Shown here: positions 55,057-63,837 of the stretch, piece by piece | Numbering within the stretch: the first letter of the stretch is position 1 | Layout: each line of letters opens with the position of its first letter | Source: Schlesneria paludicola DSM 18645 | GTDB lineage: Bacteria > Planctomycetota > Planctomycetia > Planctomycetales > Planctomycetaceae | Assembly: GCA_945876035.1 (NCBI GenBank) | Contig: CAMCMU010000012.1 | Location: 1-64,000 of the forward strand | DNA length: 64,000 nt | Direction: 5' to 3' | Program-made: the position numbers and the translations under genes | The notes under the pieces: generated by a model | The model's database searches: none | What the model was told of the DNA's origin: nothing | Seen by the model: the letters and a program-made list of their open reading frames with translations, nothing else

Positions 55057-55316
55057 TGCTGGCCGGCCGAATCGATGTGCAGGTCGACGGCTGGCCCATG
55101 AGTTTTGTGGCCGAGGGAAAAAATTTGATCCTCAACGCTGGAGGATTCCGTCAGTTGCTAACTCTCCAACGCCGCTGGAAAGGGCTGTTTAAACCTCTTC
55201 GCCAATGTTTCACCCGAGCTGACATTCATTTACTGCTTCAGACTCATTGGTTAGGAAGGATCGAACTTCTTCCCAATCCACCGTACGTGGTTCGAATGTT
55301 GTTGGAGCGTGACTAA
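55056..55316 (+). CDS. Small protein coupled to or continuing the previous frame
   Basis: 86 residues from ATG 55056, whose A is the last base of the preceding stop (TGATG). Opens MLAGRIDVQVDGWPMSF and holds KNLILNAGGFRQLLTLQRRW, then a short hydrophobic C-terminus. The chain resembles the first small protein in pattern (strand, turn, strand, helix). It may be its own gene translated by termination-reinitiation, or the second half of one 157-residue protein split at the G run. Confidence 0.5.
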   Translation: MLAGRIDVQVDGWPMSFVAEGKNLILNAGGFRQLLTLQRRWKGLFKPLRQCFTRADIHLLLQTHWLGRIELLPNPPYVVRMLLERD

Positions 55317-55369
55317 TGGTGATTGTGATTTGGTGAGATGAACGGCAATCAAGTGGATGGAGTTCTCAG

Positions 55370-56884
55370 ATGTCGGCGTTGATATTGTTGACGGGAGCCA
55401 CAGGTTACGTGGGGGGCCGTCTGTTAAGTCTGCTTCAGCAGCGGGGTGTGAGGGTCAGGTGTTTGACTCGCCGCCCCGCGGCATTGACTCATCGGGTCAC
55501 TGCCACCACGGAAGTGTGTTTGGGAGACGTTTTTGATGTGCCGTCACTGAAGGCCGCTTTCGAGGGCGTGGAGACTGCTTTCTACTTCGTGCACTCGATG
55601 GGTGACAAACTCGATTTTGAATCGCAAGATCGGATTGCCGCGGAAAATTTTGCGAAAGCCGCGACGGAGGCTGGTGTCCGTCGAGTGATTTATCTCGGCG
55701 GACTCGGGGCTCCTGATGAAAAACTCTCGAAACACCTCCGCAGTCGACATGAAACCGGAGATTTGTTACGAGCTCATCATGAGCAGGTGATCGAATTTCG
55801 AGCGTCAATTGTGATCGGATCTGGCAGTCTGTCCTTCGAGATGATTCGGGCGCTTGTGGAGCGGTTGCCGGTCATGATCTGTCCCCGCTGGGTGCGGATC
55901 GAAGCCCAACCGATCGCTGTCGAAGACTTGTTGGATTATTTAGTTGCCTCTTTATCGCTTGAGCCAGGGAAATCTCAAGTTTATGAAATTGGTGGTCCGG
56001 ACCAAGTCTCGTACGGGACGATCATGCAAGAATACGCACGTCAGCGGCGGTTAACCCGCTGGATGATTCCCGTGCCGTTGTTGACTCCCTTTCTCTCAAG
56101 CCTTTGGCTAGGCCTAGTGACTCCACTGTACGCGCGCGTGGGGCGGAAGCTGGTGGAAAGTTTACGAAATCCGACGCTCGTGTCGAATAATCTTGCCGAA
56201 ACGGTCTTCTCCGTCCGTCCTCGCTCTGTCCGCGAAGCCATTGGCCGGGCGTTAGTTAACGAAGATCGAGAATTTGCGGAAACACGCTGGTCGGACGCGT
56301 TGTCATCCGCCGGGAAGGCACAATCTTGGGGGGGCGGCCGATACGGTTCGCGGATCGTAGATTCTCGAACAATCACGGTGACAGTTTCGCCCGAACAAGC
56401 CTTCCTACCGATCCGACGAATCGGAGGAAGAACGGGCTGGTATTACGGGAACTGGCTCTGGTCTGTGCGTGGTTTTATCGATTTGTTGATCGGGGGAGTC
56501 GGCATCCGCCGTGGCCGCCGTGATCCGGACAACCTGTCTGTGGGTGACCCTCTGGACTTTTGGCGTGTCGACGTTTATCAGCCCAACCAACTCCTGCGGC
56601 TGCAAGCCGAAATGAAACTTCCCGGACGGGCTTGGTTGGAATTTGAGGTCACTCCTTGTGAACACGGCAGCACGATTCGTCAGACCGCCATTTTCGATCC
56701 TCTCGGACTCGCAGGACTGCTGTATTGGTATGGGATTTATCCGCTGCACCAGTTTGTGTTCGCAGGCATGCTCCGCAATCTCGCTCGAGTCGCGGAAATC
56801 TCGTCCGGTCATTCCGGCATGACGGCATCCGCCGACGGCGGCACCGCGGCGTCGGTGACAGCAGAGGAGTCGGCGTCCGGATGA
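55370..56884 (+). CDS. Extended SDR NAD(P)-binding protein with DUF2867
   Basis: 504 residues. The N-terminal 300 form an atypical SDR of the NmrA/complex-I-NDUFA9-like type: cofactor loop LTGATGYVGGRLL (7-19), basic RPAAL turn, YFVHSMGD, VIYLGGLGAP. The C-terminal 170 are a DUF2867 domain (WYYGNWLWSVRGFIDLL, then GRRDPDNLSVGDPLDFWRV and a final hydrophobic helix). This fusion is widespread and unassigned; quinone or lipid reduction has been suggested by the relatives. It follows the small protein genes with 53 bases between and is on the same strand as the redox genes after it. Confidence 0.85.
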   Translation: MSALILLTGATGYVGGRLLSLLQQRGVRVRCLTRRPAALTHRVTATTEVCLGDVFDVPSLKAAFEGVETAFYFVHSMGDKLDFESQDRIAAENFAKAATEAGVRRVIYLGGLGAPDEKLSKHLRSRHETGDLLRAHHEQVIEFRASIVIGSGSLSFEMIRALVERLPVMICPRWVRIEAQPIAVEDLLDYLVASLSLEPGKSQVYEIGGPDQVSYGTIMQEYARQRRLTRWMIPVPLLTPFLSSLWLGLVTPLYARVGRKLVESLRNPTLVSNNLAETVFSVRPRSVREAIGRALVNEDREFAETRWSDALSSAGKAQSWGGGRYGSRIVDSRTITVTVSPEQAFLPIRRIGGRTGWYYGNWLWSVRGFIDLLIGGVGIRRGRRDPDNLSVGDPLDFWRVDVYQPNQLLRLQAEMKLPGRAWLEFEVTPCEHGSTIRQTAIFDPLGLAGLLYWYGIYPLHQFVFAGMLRNLARVAEISSGHSGMTASADGGTAASVTAEESASG

Positions 56885-57163
56885 TGATTTGGCAACAAAG
56901 TCGTGTTGAAACGTTGGCATGGACTCATGGCGGCCTCGATCGACCTCAAGCAGGCCGACGCCGCCAGAACGCCGGCCAGTAACTTTTTGAATCAGGCCTC
57001 TAAGCGTGTCGAGATTTGTGCTGAGCCGCGATCATCAAGCGACTGTCGAAACGCAGGTGGCTCGGTGGGAGCCTCGTTCGGTCGTACGACAGGCGGTGGC
57101 GAAAATGTCTGCTGCGACCGCAGAATCCGTTCCCGGATTCTGATGAGAATAAAGGGACGTCTT

Positions 57164-58072
57164 ATGAGTTCATTGTCTGACACAACACAATCGCCACTGT
57201 GGGCGAAACGCTGGCTCTGGGCGGCAGGGATCTACAACCTCATTTGGGGGACTATGGCCATTATTTGGCCGCACCTGCTCTATGATCTTGCCGGTGCGGA
57301 GCGGCTAAATTATCCCGAAGTTTGGCAGTGCGTCGGGATGATTGTGGGCGTTTACGGCATCGGTTATCTGATTGCCGCAGGCGAATCACGAAGGCACTGG
57401 CCCATTGTACTTGTCGGACTTTGCGGCAAAGTTCTCGGACCGGTCGGGTTCTTGATAGCATTGCTGCGGGGGACATTTCCACCTCTTTTCGGATTGACCA
57501 TCCTGACCAACGATTTGATATGGTGGGTTCCGTTTGGAATGATTTTGCGAGATGCTAGGAACTTCCATGGCGGGACTCCTCCGTTAACCGCTCACTCCCC
57601 ACAGCAGTATGTGAAGCAAACCCGAATCCATGCAGACCCCGCCGTTGTGTTTCGTTTTCACGAAAGCCCTGGAGCCTTGCAGCATCTGATTCCACCTTGG
57701 GAAAATATTAAGTTGGTCGAGTCCGCCGGGTCTCTTCAGGTCGGCAGCCGGGTTGTGTTGCGTGGGCATCTGGGATTATTCCCACTTCAATGGATTGCCA
57801 TTCATACCGAATATGATCCGCCCCATCTGTTCGCCGACCGGCAGGAATCTGGACCGTTTGCGTTGTGGTATCATCGTCATCGGTTTCTCGAGGATGGTTT
57901 CGGGGGCACGATTTTGAGGGACGAGATCGAATATGCGGTTCCCTTCGGCCGCCTCGGACATTGGCTTGGCGGCGCGTTGATTCGCCGTCAGCTCGAACGA
58001 ATGTTCGCCTATCGGCACGAGACGACGCGGCGGTTGATCGAGTCCAAAGAATGGACGAGTGAGACACGGTGA
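57164..58072 (+). CDS. Four-helix membrane domain fused to an SRPBCC domain
   Basis: 302 residues from ATG 57164, with AAAGGGA 6 bases upstream; the open frame reaches 56903 but that part is not protein-like. Residues about 12-130 hold four membrane helices (WLWAAGIYNLIWGTMAIIWP at the start, DLIWWVPFGMIL at the end). From about 148 a soluble START/SRPBCC (polyketide cyclase/dehydrase-like) domain begins: VKQTRIHADPAVVFRFHESP, then LQHLIPPW and GPFALWYHRHRF. SRPBCC proteins bind lipids or other hydrophobic compounds, so the fusion may pass such a ligand to or from the membrane. It lies 34 bases ahead of the FAD oxidoreductase. Confidence 0.8.
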   Translation: MSSLSDTTQSPLWAKRWLWAAGIYNLIWGTMAIIWPHLLYDLAGAERLNYPEVWQCVGMIVGVYGIGYLIAAGESRRHWPIVLVGLCGKVLGPVGFLIALLRGTFPPLFGLTILTNDLIWWVPFGMILRDARNFHGGTPPLTAHSPQQYVKQTRIHADPAVVFRFHESPGALQHLIPPWENIKLVESAGSLQVGSRVVLRGHLGLFPLQWIAIHTEYDPPHLFADRQESGPFALWYHRHRFLEDGFGGTILRDEIEYAVPFGRLGHWLGGALIRRQLERMFAYRHETTRRLIESKEWTSETR

Positions 58073-58106
58073 GCCAAATCGCTTTACAGAAAGATGACAG
58101 CGTGAG

Positions 58107-59348
58107 ATGAGTCAAGATGTTTTGATTGTCGGAGCCGGATTGGCGGGTTTATGTTGTGCTCGCAGATTGCAGCAGCACGGTTTCCGTTGCCGAGTGCTCG
58201 AATCCTCCGACGGTGTCGGAGGCCGGATGCGTACAGATCTGGTCGAGGGATTTCGCCTTGACCGAGGTTTTCAAGTGTTTCTGACTAGTTATCCGGAAGC
58301 GAAATCGGTTCTGGATTACGAGGCGTTGCGACTGAAGTCCTTTCTGCCCGGTGCCTTGGTTCGTTACGGTGGCCGGTTTCACGAGTTGACCGACCCCTGG
58401 CGGCGGCCGTTTGCCGCACTCCAGTCGCTCCGTTCCCCCATCGGCTCTCTGGCCGACAAGTTGCGTGTCGGACGCTTTCGCGCTCAGTCGTTGCGTGGAA
58501 CCCTCGAGGATCGGTTTCGTGATCCTGAAACCACCTCCCTGAGGGCCTTGCAGGATGCTGGCTTCTCCGTCGAGATGATCGACCGGTTCTTTCGACCGTT
58601 TCTGGGAGGCATCTTCTTAGATCCGGATCTGCAGACGTCCAGCCGCATGCTGAACTTCGTGTTTCGCATGTTCTCGTTGGGAAAGGCTTGTCTGCCCGCA
58701 GAGGGGATGGAGGCTATTCCTCGACAATTGGCGGCGGGTTTGCAACCCGGCAGCATCCATTTTGGATCCCAAGTCATCCGCGTCCAATCAGGTTCGGTGA
58801 CGCTGGCTAACGGTGAAACACTCCATGGCCAAGCCGTGGTCGTGTGCGTGGATGGCCAGACGGCAGCGGATCTGTTGGGTGACACCATTTCTTCGGCGGG
58901 ACAAGGGACGACCTGCCTCTATTTTTCAGCACCGTGCTCCCCCATCATTCAGCCGATTCTGGTCTTAAACGGGGAAGGTCGTGGCCCGATCAACAATCTC
59001 TGTATTCCCACTGTGGCCGCCCCCTCCTACGGACCGGGTGGCAAAAGTCTCGTCTCAGTCACGGTCTTGAGCATCACAAATGATCCCCCTCGACTCGTGG
59101 CGGAGGTGCGTCAGCAGCTTGGCGAGTGGTTTGGTACCGCCGTCGAGAAATGGCATCATGTCCGAACGTATTCCATTCCCTACGCTCTACCCGCTCAGTT
59201 CCCGCCCGCATTAAGTCTTCCGGAACGCCCCGTTCGCTGGCAGCCTGGGATTTACGTCTGCGGGGATCATCGAGACAACGCGTCGATTCAAGGTGCGATG
59301 GTTTCCGGACGCCGGACGGCGGAAGCCTTGCTGAAGGATCTCCGATGA
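58107..59348 (+). CDS. FAD-dependent oxidoreductase (amine-oxidase fold)
   Basis: 413 residues of the amine oxidase/phytoene-desaturase-like flavoprotein fold. The dinucleotide site VLIVGAGLAGLCCARRL is at residues 5-21, followed by GVGGRMRTD (37-45) as the second FAD contact, and by the C-terminal YVCGDHRDNASIQGAMVSG with the typical GD and AxxSG contacts. Substrate unknown: protoporphyrinogen, carotenoid or polyene substrates are possible. Its stop overlaps the next gene (ATGA), within the likely operon 57164-60321. Confidence 0.85.
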   Translation: MSQDVLIVGAGLAGLCCARRLQQHGFRCRVLESSDGVGGRMRTDLVEGFRLDRGFQVFLTSYPEAKSVLDYEALRLKSFLPGALVRYGGRFHELTDPWRRPFAALQSLRSPIGSLADKLRVGRFRAQSLRGTLEDRFRDPETTSLRALQDAGFSVEMIDRFFRPFLGGIFLDPDLQTSSRMLNFVFRMFSLGKACLPAEGMEAIPRQLAAGLQPGSIHFGSQVIRVQSGSVTLANGETLHGQAVVVCVDGQTAADLLGDTISSAGQGTTCLYFSAPCSPIIQPILVLNGEGRGPINNLCIPTVAAPSYGPGGKSLVSVTVLSITNDPPRLVAEVRQQLGEWFGTAVEKWHHVRTYSIPYALPAQFPPALSLPERPVRWQPGIYVCGDHRDNASIQGAMVSGRRTAEALLKDLR

Positions 59349-59794
59349 ACGACCCGCTCGTCCGGCTCTTATTCCTAGCGCATCTCGGATCTTGCCTGTT
59401 CATGGTCGGCGCGATCTGGATTGTGCAAGTGGTTCACTACCCTTTGTTTGACAGCATCGGCGTTCGAGAATTTCCCAGCTACGCACAGCGTCATGTGACT
59501 CTGATCACGGGAGTGGTCGCCCCGACGATGCTGATAGAAGGGGTGACCGCGGTGCTTCTGTTTTGGTGCCGTCCCGCAGGAGTGTCCCGCGGGTTTCTTG
59601 GGGCCGGATTGGTCTTACTGGCCGTGATTTGGTCATCCACGGCCTTCGTGCAAGTTCCCTGTCATGACGTCTTTACTCAAGGCTTTGACTTTGTTGTTCA
59701 TCAGAGACTTGTTTCAACAAACTGGATACGCACCACGGCGTGGAGCCTGCGTGGTGCTCTCGTCCTGTGGATGACGTGGTCGTCATTGCGTTAA
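59345..59794 (+). CDS. Four-helix membrane protein
   Basis: 149 residues; starts at ATG 59345, overlapping the stop of the flavoprotein gene by four bases. Four membrane helices are separated by short loops; VVHYPLFDSIG after the first helix and HQRLVSTNWIRT before the last hold conserved-looking histidines. I do not recognise the family by name. Close coupling to the oxidoreductase suggests a partner, perhaps as membrane anchor or quinone-side component. Confidence 0.75.
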   Translation: MNDPLVRLLFLAHLGSCLFMVGAIWIVQVVHYPLFDSIGVREFPSYAQRHVTLITGVVAPTMLIEGVTAVLLFWCRPAGVSRGFLGAGLVLLAVIWSSTAFVQVPCHDVFTQGFDFVVHQRLVSTNWIRTTAWSLRGALVLWMTWSSLR

Positions 59795-59829
59795 GGGACA
59801 TTCTTTCACAACATTCTGAAAGCAGACCC

Positions 59830-60321
59830 ATGGTAAGAATTAAGGTCGGTGACAAGGCGCCCAATTTTTCCGCAACCACTCACGACGGTAAAACAATCGG
59901 TCTGTCTGACTATTTGGGAAAAAGCGGCCTGGTTCTCTTCTTTTACCCCAAAAATGGGACTCCGATTTGTACCAAGGAGGCTTGTGCTTTTCGCGACTCC
60001 TATGAGCAATTCATCGAGGCTGGGGCGGAAGTGATCGGCGTCAGCAGCGATACCGAAGTCAATCACCGCGCGTTCATCCGGCAATACAATCTGTCGTTTC
60101 CATTGATTAGTGACGTCGGCGGATCGCTCCGCAAAGTGTTTGCAGTTCCAAAAACGCTCGGGCTCTTTCCGGGACGGGTGACCTATGTCATCGATAGCGC
60201 CGGAATCATCCGACAAATTTTTTCCGCACAATTCGCGTCCAGCGAACACGTCCGGCAGGCTCTAACCGCGGTGAGCGCAGTCGGAACTCCCCCCAAAATT
60301 GGCATCAGTCCCACGAGTTGA
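59830..60321 (+). CDS. bcp: PrxQ/BCP-type peroxiredoxin
   Basis: 163 residues from ATG 59830; the upstream part of the frame overlaps the previous gene. Peroxidatic C47 is in TPICTKEACAFRD with the resolving C52 five residues on, the PrxQ arrangement of atypical 2-Cys peroxiredoxins. The NSHRAF-like segment (VNHRAFIRQ) and the VIGVSSD strand also fit. It reduces hydrogen peroxide and lipid hydroperoxides in the cytosol, using thioredoxin. Spaced 35 bases after the membrane protein gene and last in the unit. Confidence 0.92.
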   Translation: MVRIKVGDKAPNFSATTHDGKTIGLSDYLGKSGLVLFFYPKNGTPICTKEACAFRDSYEQFIEAGAEVIGVSSDTEVNHRAFIRQYNLSFPLISDVGGSLRKVFAVPKTLGLFPGRVTYVIDSAGIIRQIFSAQFASSEHVRQALTAVSAVGTPPKIGISPTS

Positions 60322-60643
60322 TGTGCTCAAAAATTTTCCGAAAGTCATCAACCACGTGGCAAAACACGAGCAAGGCTGCTTCGGAGTGCCATTGCCAAGT
60401 ATGCGCGGTTTTGAACCCGGCCGCTGATGGCCTGAGGAGTGCCCCTCGGAGAGTCTGGACGTCGGTCAACAAAAATCGTAGCCCAATCGATCCGCCAACC
60501 GGTTGCATCAGACGCTGGCAGTCGTCCAGTCTAGGTCTCGGAAACCGAAAGCCCTCTGCGGTTTGGCGGCCGATGAATTGGATTTTATCGACTGCGCCTC
60601 AGCGATCGAGCTTCGTTATGACACAAACGATTCGTGACTTCGG
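60322..60643. other. Convergent gap
   Basis: Between the peroxiredoxin (plus) and the aminotransferase (minus). A 67-codon minus frame (60305-60508) is protein-like but without motif or ribosome-binding site. No clear terminator hairpin seen. Confidence 0.4.
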
Positions 60644-61879
60644 CTATTCAACGAGGGTCGCATCCGATTTCAAGCAGTTTTGGATCTGACGGACTGCCTG
60701 CCTGAGACGCTGGCTATTTTCGACGATTGCCAATCGGAGATAGCCTTCGCCTTCCTCACCAAATCCACGGCCAGGGCTGACAGCGACACCGCCACCTTGC
60801 AGCAGTTTCATGGAAAATTCGATCGAGCCCATCTGTGCCCACGGCTCGGGGATTTTGGCCCAGACAAACATTCCTGCCTTCGGCTTCTCGACATCCCAAC
60901 CGATACGATTGAGTCCGTCCACTAAAGCGTCGCGACGCGTTTGATATTCTTTGGCGATGGCTTCAACCGCCGGTTCGCAGTTTCGGAGGGCAATAATTGC
61001 GGCAATCTGACTGGCTTGAAAGATACCGTAGTCGTAGTAGCCTTTGATCGTCGCCAAGGCGCGGACCATTTCGCGATTGCCCGAGCAGAAGCCGATCCGC
61101 CAACCGGCCATGCTGAACCCCTTGCTCATCGTTGTCATTTCCACTCCCACGTCGATCGCACCGGGCGTGGCCAAGAAGCTAGGGGCTTGATATCCATCAA
61201 AACAGATGTCGGCATAGGCAAAGTCGCTGATGACTAAGAACTTGTACCGCTTGGCCAGCACAACCAGTTCGTCAAAAAACTTTTGCTCGATGCACGTTCC
61301 GGAGGGATTGTGCGGAAAGTTAGCAACCACCAACTTCGGCTTCGGATAAAGGTGCTCACACGTGTAAGCCACATTGCGGAGGAACTCCGACGGGTCACGG
61401 ACATCGAGAGCAATCACGTTACCGGAGGCCAGCATCACCGAATAGGCGTGAATCGGGAACGTCGGCGCGGGAACGATCGCCGTATCGCCCGGCCCCATCA
61501 GTGCCAAGCACATGTGACTGAACGCTTCTTTGGAACCGAGGCAGGCAATGACCTCATCGTCGCCGTTCAGTTTGACTCCATATTTGCGGTCATAACGTTT
61601 GGCAACCTCTTTGCGCAGACTGGCAATTCCATTCGCCACGGAGTAGCGATGGTTCTTGGCCTCCCCCAGTGACTCCTGCATCTTGTCTGTAATTTGTGGG
61701 TCGGGGGCATCTGTCGGATTGCCCATCCCAAGGTCGATTACGTCGACGCCAGCGACGCGCTGCTGATACTTCAACTTGTTGATTTTGCCGAACAAATAGG
61801 GCGGCAACCGCTTGAGCCGATCGGCCACCGGGATCGAGAATGGATTGTCGGCAAACGGGATTTCAGATTCGTTACGCAT
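60644..61879 (-). CDS. alaC: AlaC-like pyridoxal-phosphate aminotransferase
   Basis: 411 residues of fold-type I aminotransferases, class I/II. PLP lysine K253 is in [25 protein letters not shown] (188-196), [13 protein letters not shown] (218-230) and the late LRLAIVEN with its carboxylate-binding arginine are in place. The N-terminal [26 protein letters not shown] resembles glutamate-pyruvate transaminase AlaC (YfdZ) and the related LL-diaminopimelate aminotransferases. Reaction: alanine formation from pyruvate and glutamate, most likely. Cytosolic, stands alone. Confidence 0.92.
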   Translation of the reverse strand: MRNESEIPFADNPFSIPVADRLKRLPPYLFGKINKLKYQQRVAGVDVIDLGMGNPTDAPDPQITDKMQESLGEAKNHRYSVANGIASLRKEVAKRYDRKYGVKLNGDDEVIACLGSKEAFSHMCLALMGPGDTAIVPAPTFPIHAYSVMLASGNVIALDVRDPSEFLRNVAYTCEHLYPKPKLVVANFPHNPSGTCIEQKFFDELVVLAKRYKFLVISDFAYADICFDGYQAPSFLATPGAIDVGVEMTTMSKGFSMAGWRIGFCSGNREMVRALATIKGYYDYGIFQASQIAAIIALRNCEPAVEAIAKEYQTRRDALVDGLNRIGWDVEKPKAGMFVWAKIPEPWAQMGSIEFSMKLLQGGGVAVSPGRGFGEEGEGYLRLAIVENSQRLRQAVRQIQNCLKSDATLVE

Positions 61880-62715
61880 GAGCAGGTGTCTCGCAGGGAC
61901 AACGGATTCCGTGGCTTAAGTGTCTTCAAAATAAACATGTCGTTTGGCAACGTAGCGTGGGATTCTAACATACGCTTCAAATCGTCGTAAGTTCGGGTTC
62001 GCGATCATTAAAGGGTCGTGATTCATTGAGGGGAGTTTGGTTTTGCGTCTGCAGCGAACGGATCAAAAATATGCGGTCTCAATTTGACAGCAACTTTTGG
62101 GGCAGTCGGTTCAATCGACACGATGTTCGCGGAAGACCGTGTCGAGTTTCATGGGTGCCGCCAGTGCCTGTCTGGATCAAGAGATTCATGCTGAACAGAA
62201 GCACAGATCGAATGTCGGTGCCGACACAAAAGCTTCTTCCGGGATGTCGACTCGGTCCTCCGAGACCTATTGAGTCAACCTGACGGACTCCACGTTGATC
62301 GTCGTGCCTCATACTTGTCATTGTTCTAGATTCACGTGGGATTTTTGTCACCGGTGCGAATTGCCCACAACGCGGACCGGGATGCTCATTTTCAGAAAGA
62401 TCAGGCAATCGGCGAGAACGCAAAACCGTAGTCGGACTGTCCACGATCAGAGAATGACGGATTCTTTTCAGGACACTCCCTGACAGTTGCGCAGCAAAGG
62501 CATCGCCTGTCAAAGCCGTTTGCTCGAGCAACGTCATTTGACCGCTCCAAGCAAGAACCGGGAAGGATGCTCCCGGGGAGATTAACATCCCGAGCATTGA
62601 CCAGGAACTACAGCGAATCACGGATGTCTCATAAAAAACGGCGTATCGCTGAGGGGAGCGATACGCCATTTGGAATACGACTGCGAATTGACTTCAGAAC
62701 GTGTTTCCTCCGGGA
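61880..62715. other. Long gap with terminator
   Basis: About 830 bases; holds the alaC promoter on one side and the PPIase terminator (62632-62667) on the other. The minus frame at 62079-62669 begins inside that hairpin and is not credible as a gene. Confidence 0.55.
62632..62667 (-). terminator. Intrinsic terminator of the PPIase gene
   Basis: On the minus strand, GGCGTATCGCT and AGCGATACGCC form a perfect 11-bp stem around a 6-base loop, followed by G and six T (plus-strand A run 62633-62638). It lies about 50 bases past the stop of 62716-63837. Confidence 0.93.
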
Positions 62716-63837
62716 TCAATCGCGACTGGACTGTGGAGTCGTGTTGCTCGCCGCAGCAGTTCTCTTTGGTGCGGTCCCTGTCTGGCGAACGCCAGTCGCA
62801 CTAACGGGCTGAATCACACTACTCGGTGGACCAGCGGTTGCCCCTCCCATCGACGTCTGTGTCAAGTAATTATCGACACGGGTTTTCTCTTTAAGTTTTT
62901 CGAAGACCTTACCGATGGCCTGCTGTGTTTTTGCCTCTGTGATTTGATCCACCAGCGAGTTTCTGACCTCTTCGATATCAGTAACGACCGGCTCCGTGCG
63001 TCCTTCGCACTTTAAGATCACATAGCGACCGGTTCCCATCTGAACCACACCGGATAACTCGCCTTCTTTCAGTTTGAATGCCGTCTTTTCCAGTTCGTCG
63101 TTTCCACTGAATCTTGGAATCGGCGGTACTTGACCTCCCAAGGCTCGGCTATTCGAATCGACCGAATGCTTCTGGGCCAGTTGTTCGAAGTCGTCGGGAT
63201 TTCGGTTGGTTTCCTCCCAGACCTCGTTGGCGCGCCGCAAACTATCAAGCATGATGATGCGTGCTTTCACGCGTGGGCCGTATTCGCGAATAAAGGCTTT
63301 CTGGACATCCTCTTCATTGAGATCGACTTGGACTCCCGCCAGCTTTCTCAATGCCACCATGGGCCAAATGACACTGGTTCGATATTGTATCGGCGTGATG
63401 TTCCGCTCCGTTTGCAGCATCTGCAACCATTGACTGACATCGAGATTGAAGCGTTTGGCAATTTTCTCGATTTCTTGAGCGACTTCCTGTTCGGTCACGG
63501 TGATTTGCTGCGCTTCACAGGCCTGCTGAATGATCAACCGGTGAATCAAGTCATCGAGGATCTCTTTGCCGTAGCGTGCGACACTCTCTTCGGCAACGGC
63601 ATCATAGGAGATCGATTCCCGGCCCACACGCGCCAGCAGTTCAGGAGCTCTCTGGTCGACGACACGGGCCGTGCCCGATTGTGTGTCCGCGGCTGCTTGG
63701 CCAGCGGCCGCTCGAAAATATTGCATCAAGAGTCCGGCCGCTAGGACAGACATCGCCGCCCCACCGAAAACCCATGCCATTCGCCGTTTCTGGTTATTTC
63801 CGGCAACGCGTGCCGTCTCGTGCGTCCCTGCACTCAT
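62716..63837 (-). CDS. Membrane-anchored parvulin-type peptidylprolyl isomerase
   Basis: 373 residues. A basic cytosolic start, a membrane anchor at about 22-42 (WVFGGAAMSVLAAGLLM), then a SurA/PrsA-like N-terminal helical part (about 75-175) and a rotamase region (about 185-295) with VKARIIMLDSLRRANEV, FEQLAQKHSVDSNSRALGG and KLKEGELSGVVQMGTGRYVI. The end is a Ser/Thr/Pro/Gly-rich tail. It should assist folding of exported proteins outside the membrane. ATG 63837 is used; no strong ribosome-binding site is visible. A perfect terminator follows its stop. Confidence 0.88.
   Translation of the reverse strand: MSAGTHETARVAGNNQKRRMAWVFGGAAMSVLAAGLLMQYFRAAAGQAAADTQSGTARVVDQRAPELLARVGRESISYDAVAEESVARYGKEILDDLIHRLIIQQACEAQQITVTEQEVAQEIEKIAKRFNLDVSQWLQMLQTERNITPIQYRTSVIWPMVALRKLAGVQVDLNEEDVQKAFIREYGPRVKARIIMLDSLRRANEVWEETNRNPDDFEQLAQKHSVDSNSRALGGQVPPIPRFSGNDELEKTAFKLKEGELSGVVQMGTGRYVILKCEGRTEPVVTDIEEVRNSLVDQITEAKTQQAIGKVFEKLKEKTRVDNYLTQTSMGGATAGPPSSVIQPVSATGVRQTGTAPKRTAAASNTTPQSSRD

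Noticed and set aside
60305-60508. 67-codon minus-strand frame
   Set aside because: Protein-like composition only; overlaps the end of the peroxiredoxin gene and has no ribosome-binding site.
62079-62669. 196-codon minus-strand frame
   Set aside because: It starts inside the PPIase terminator hairpin, has no recognised motif and no ribosome-binding site.
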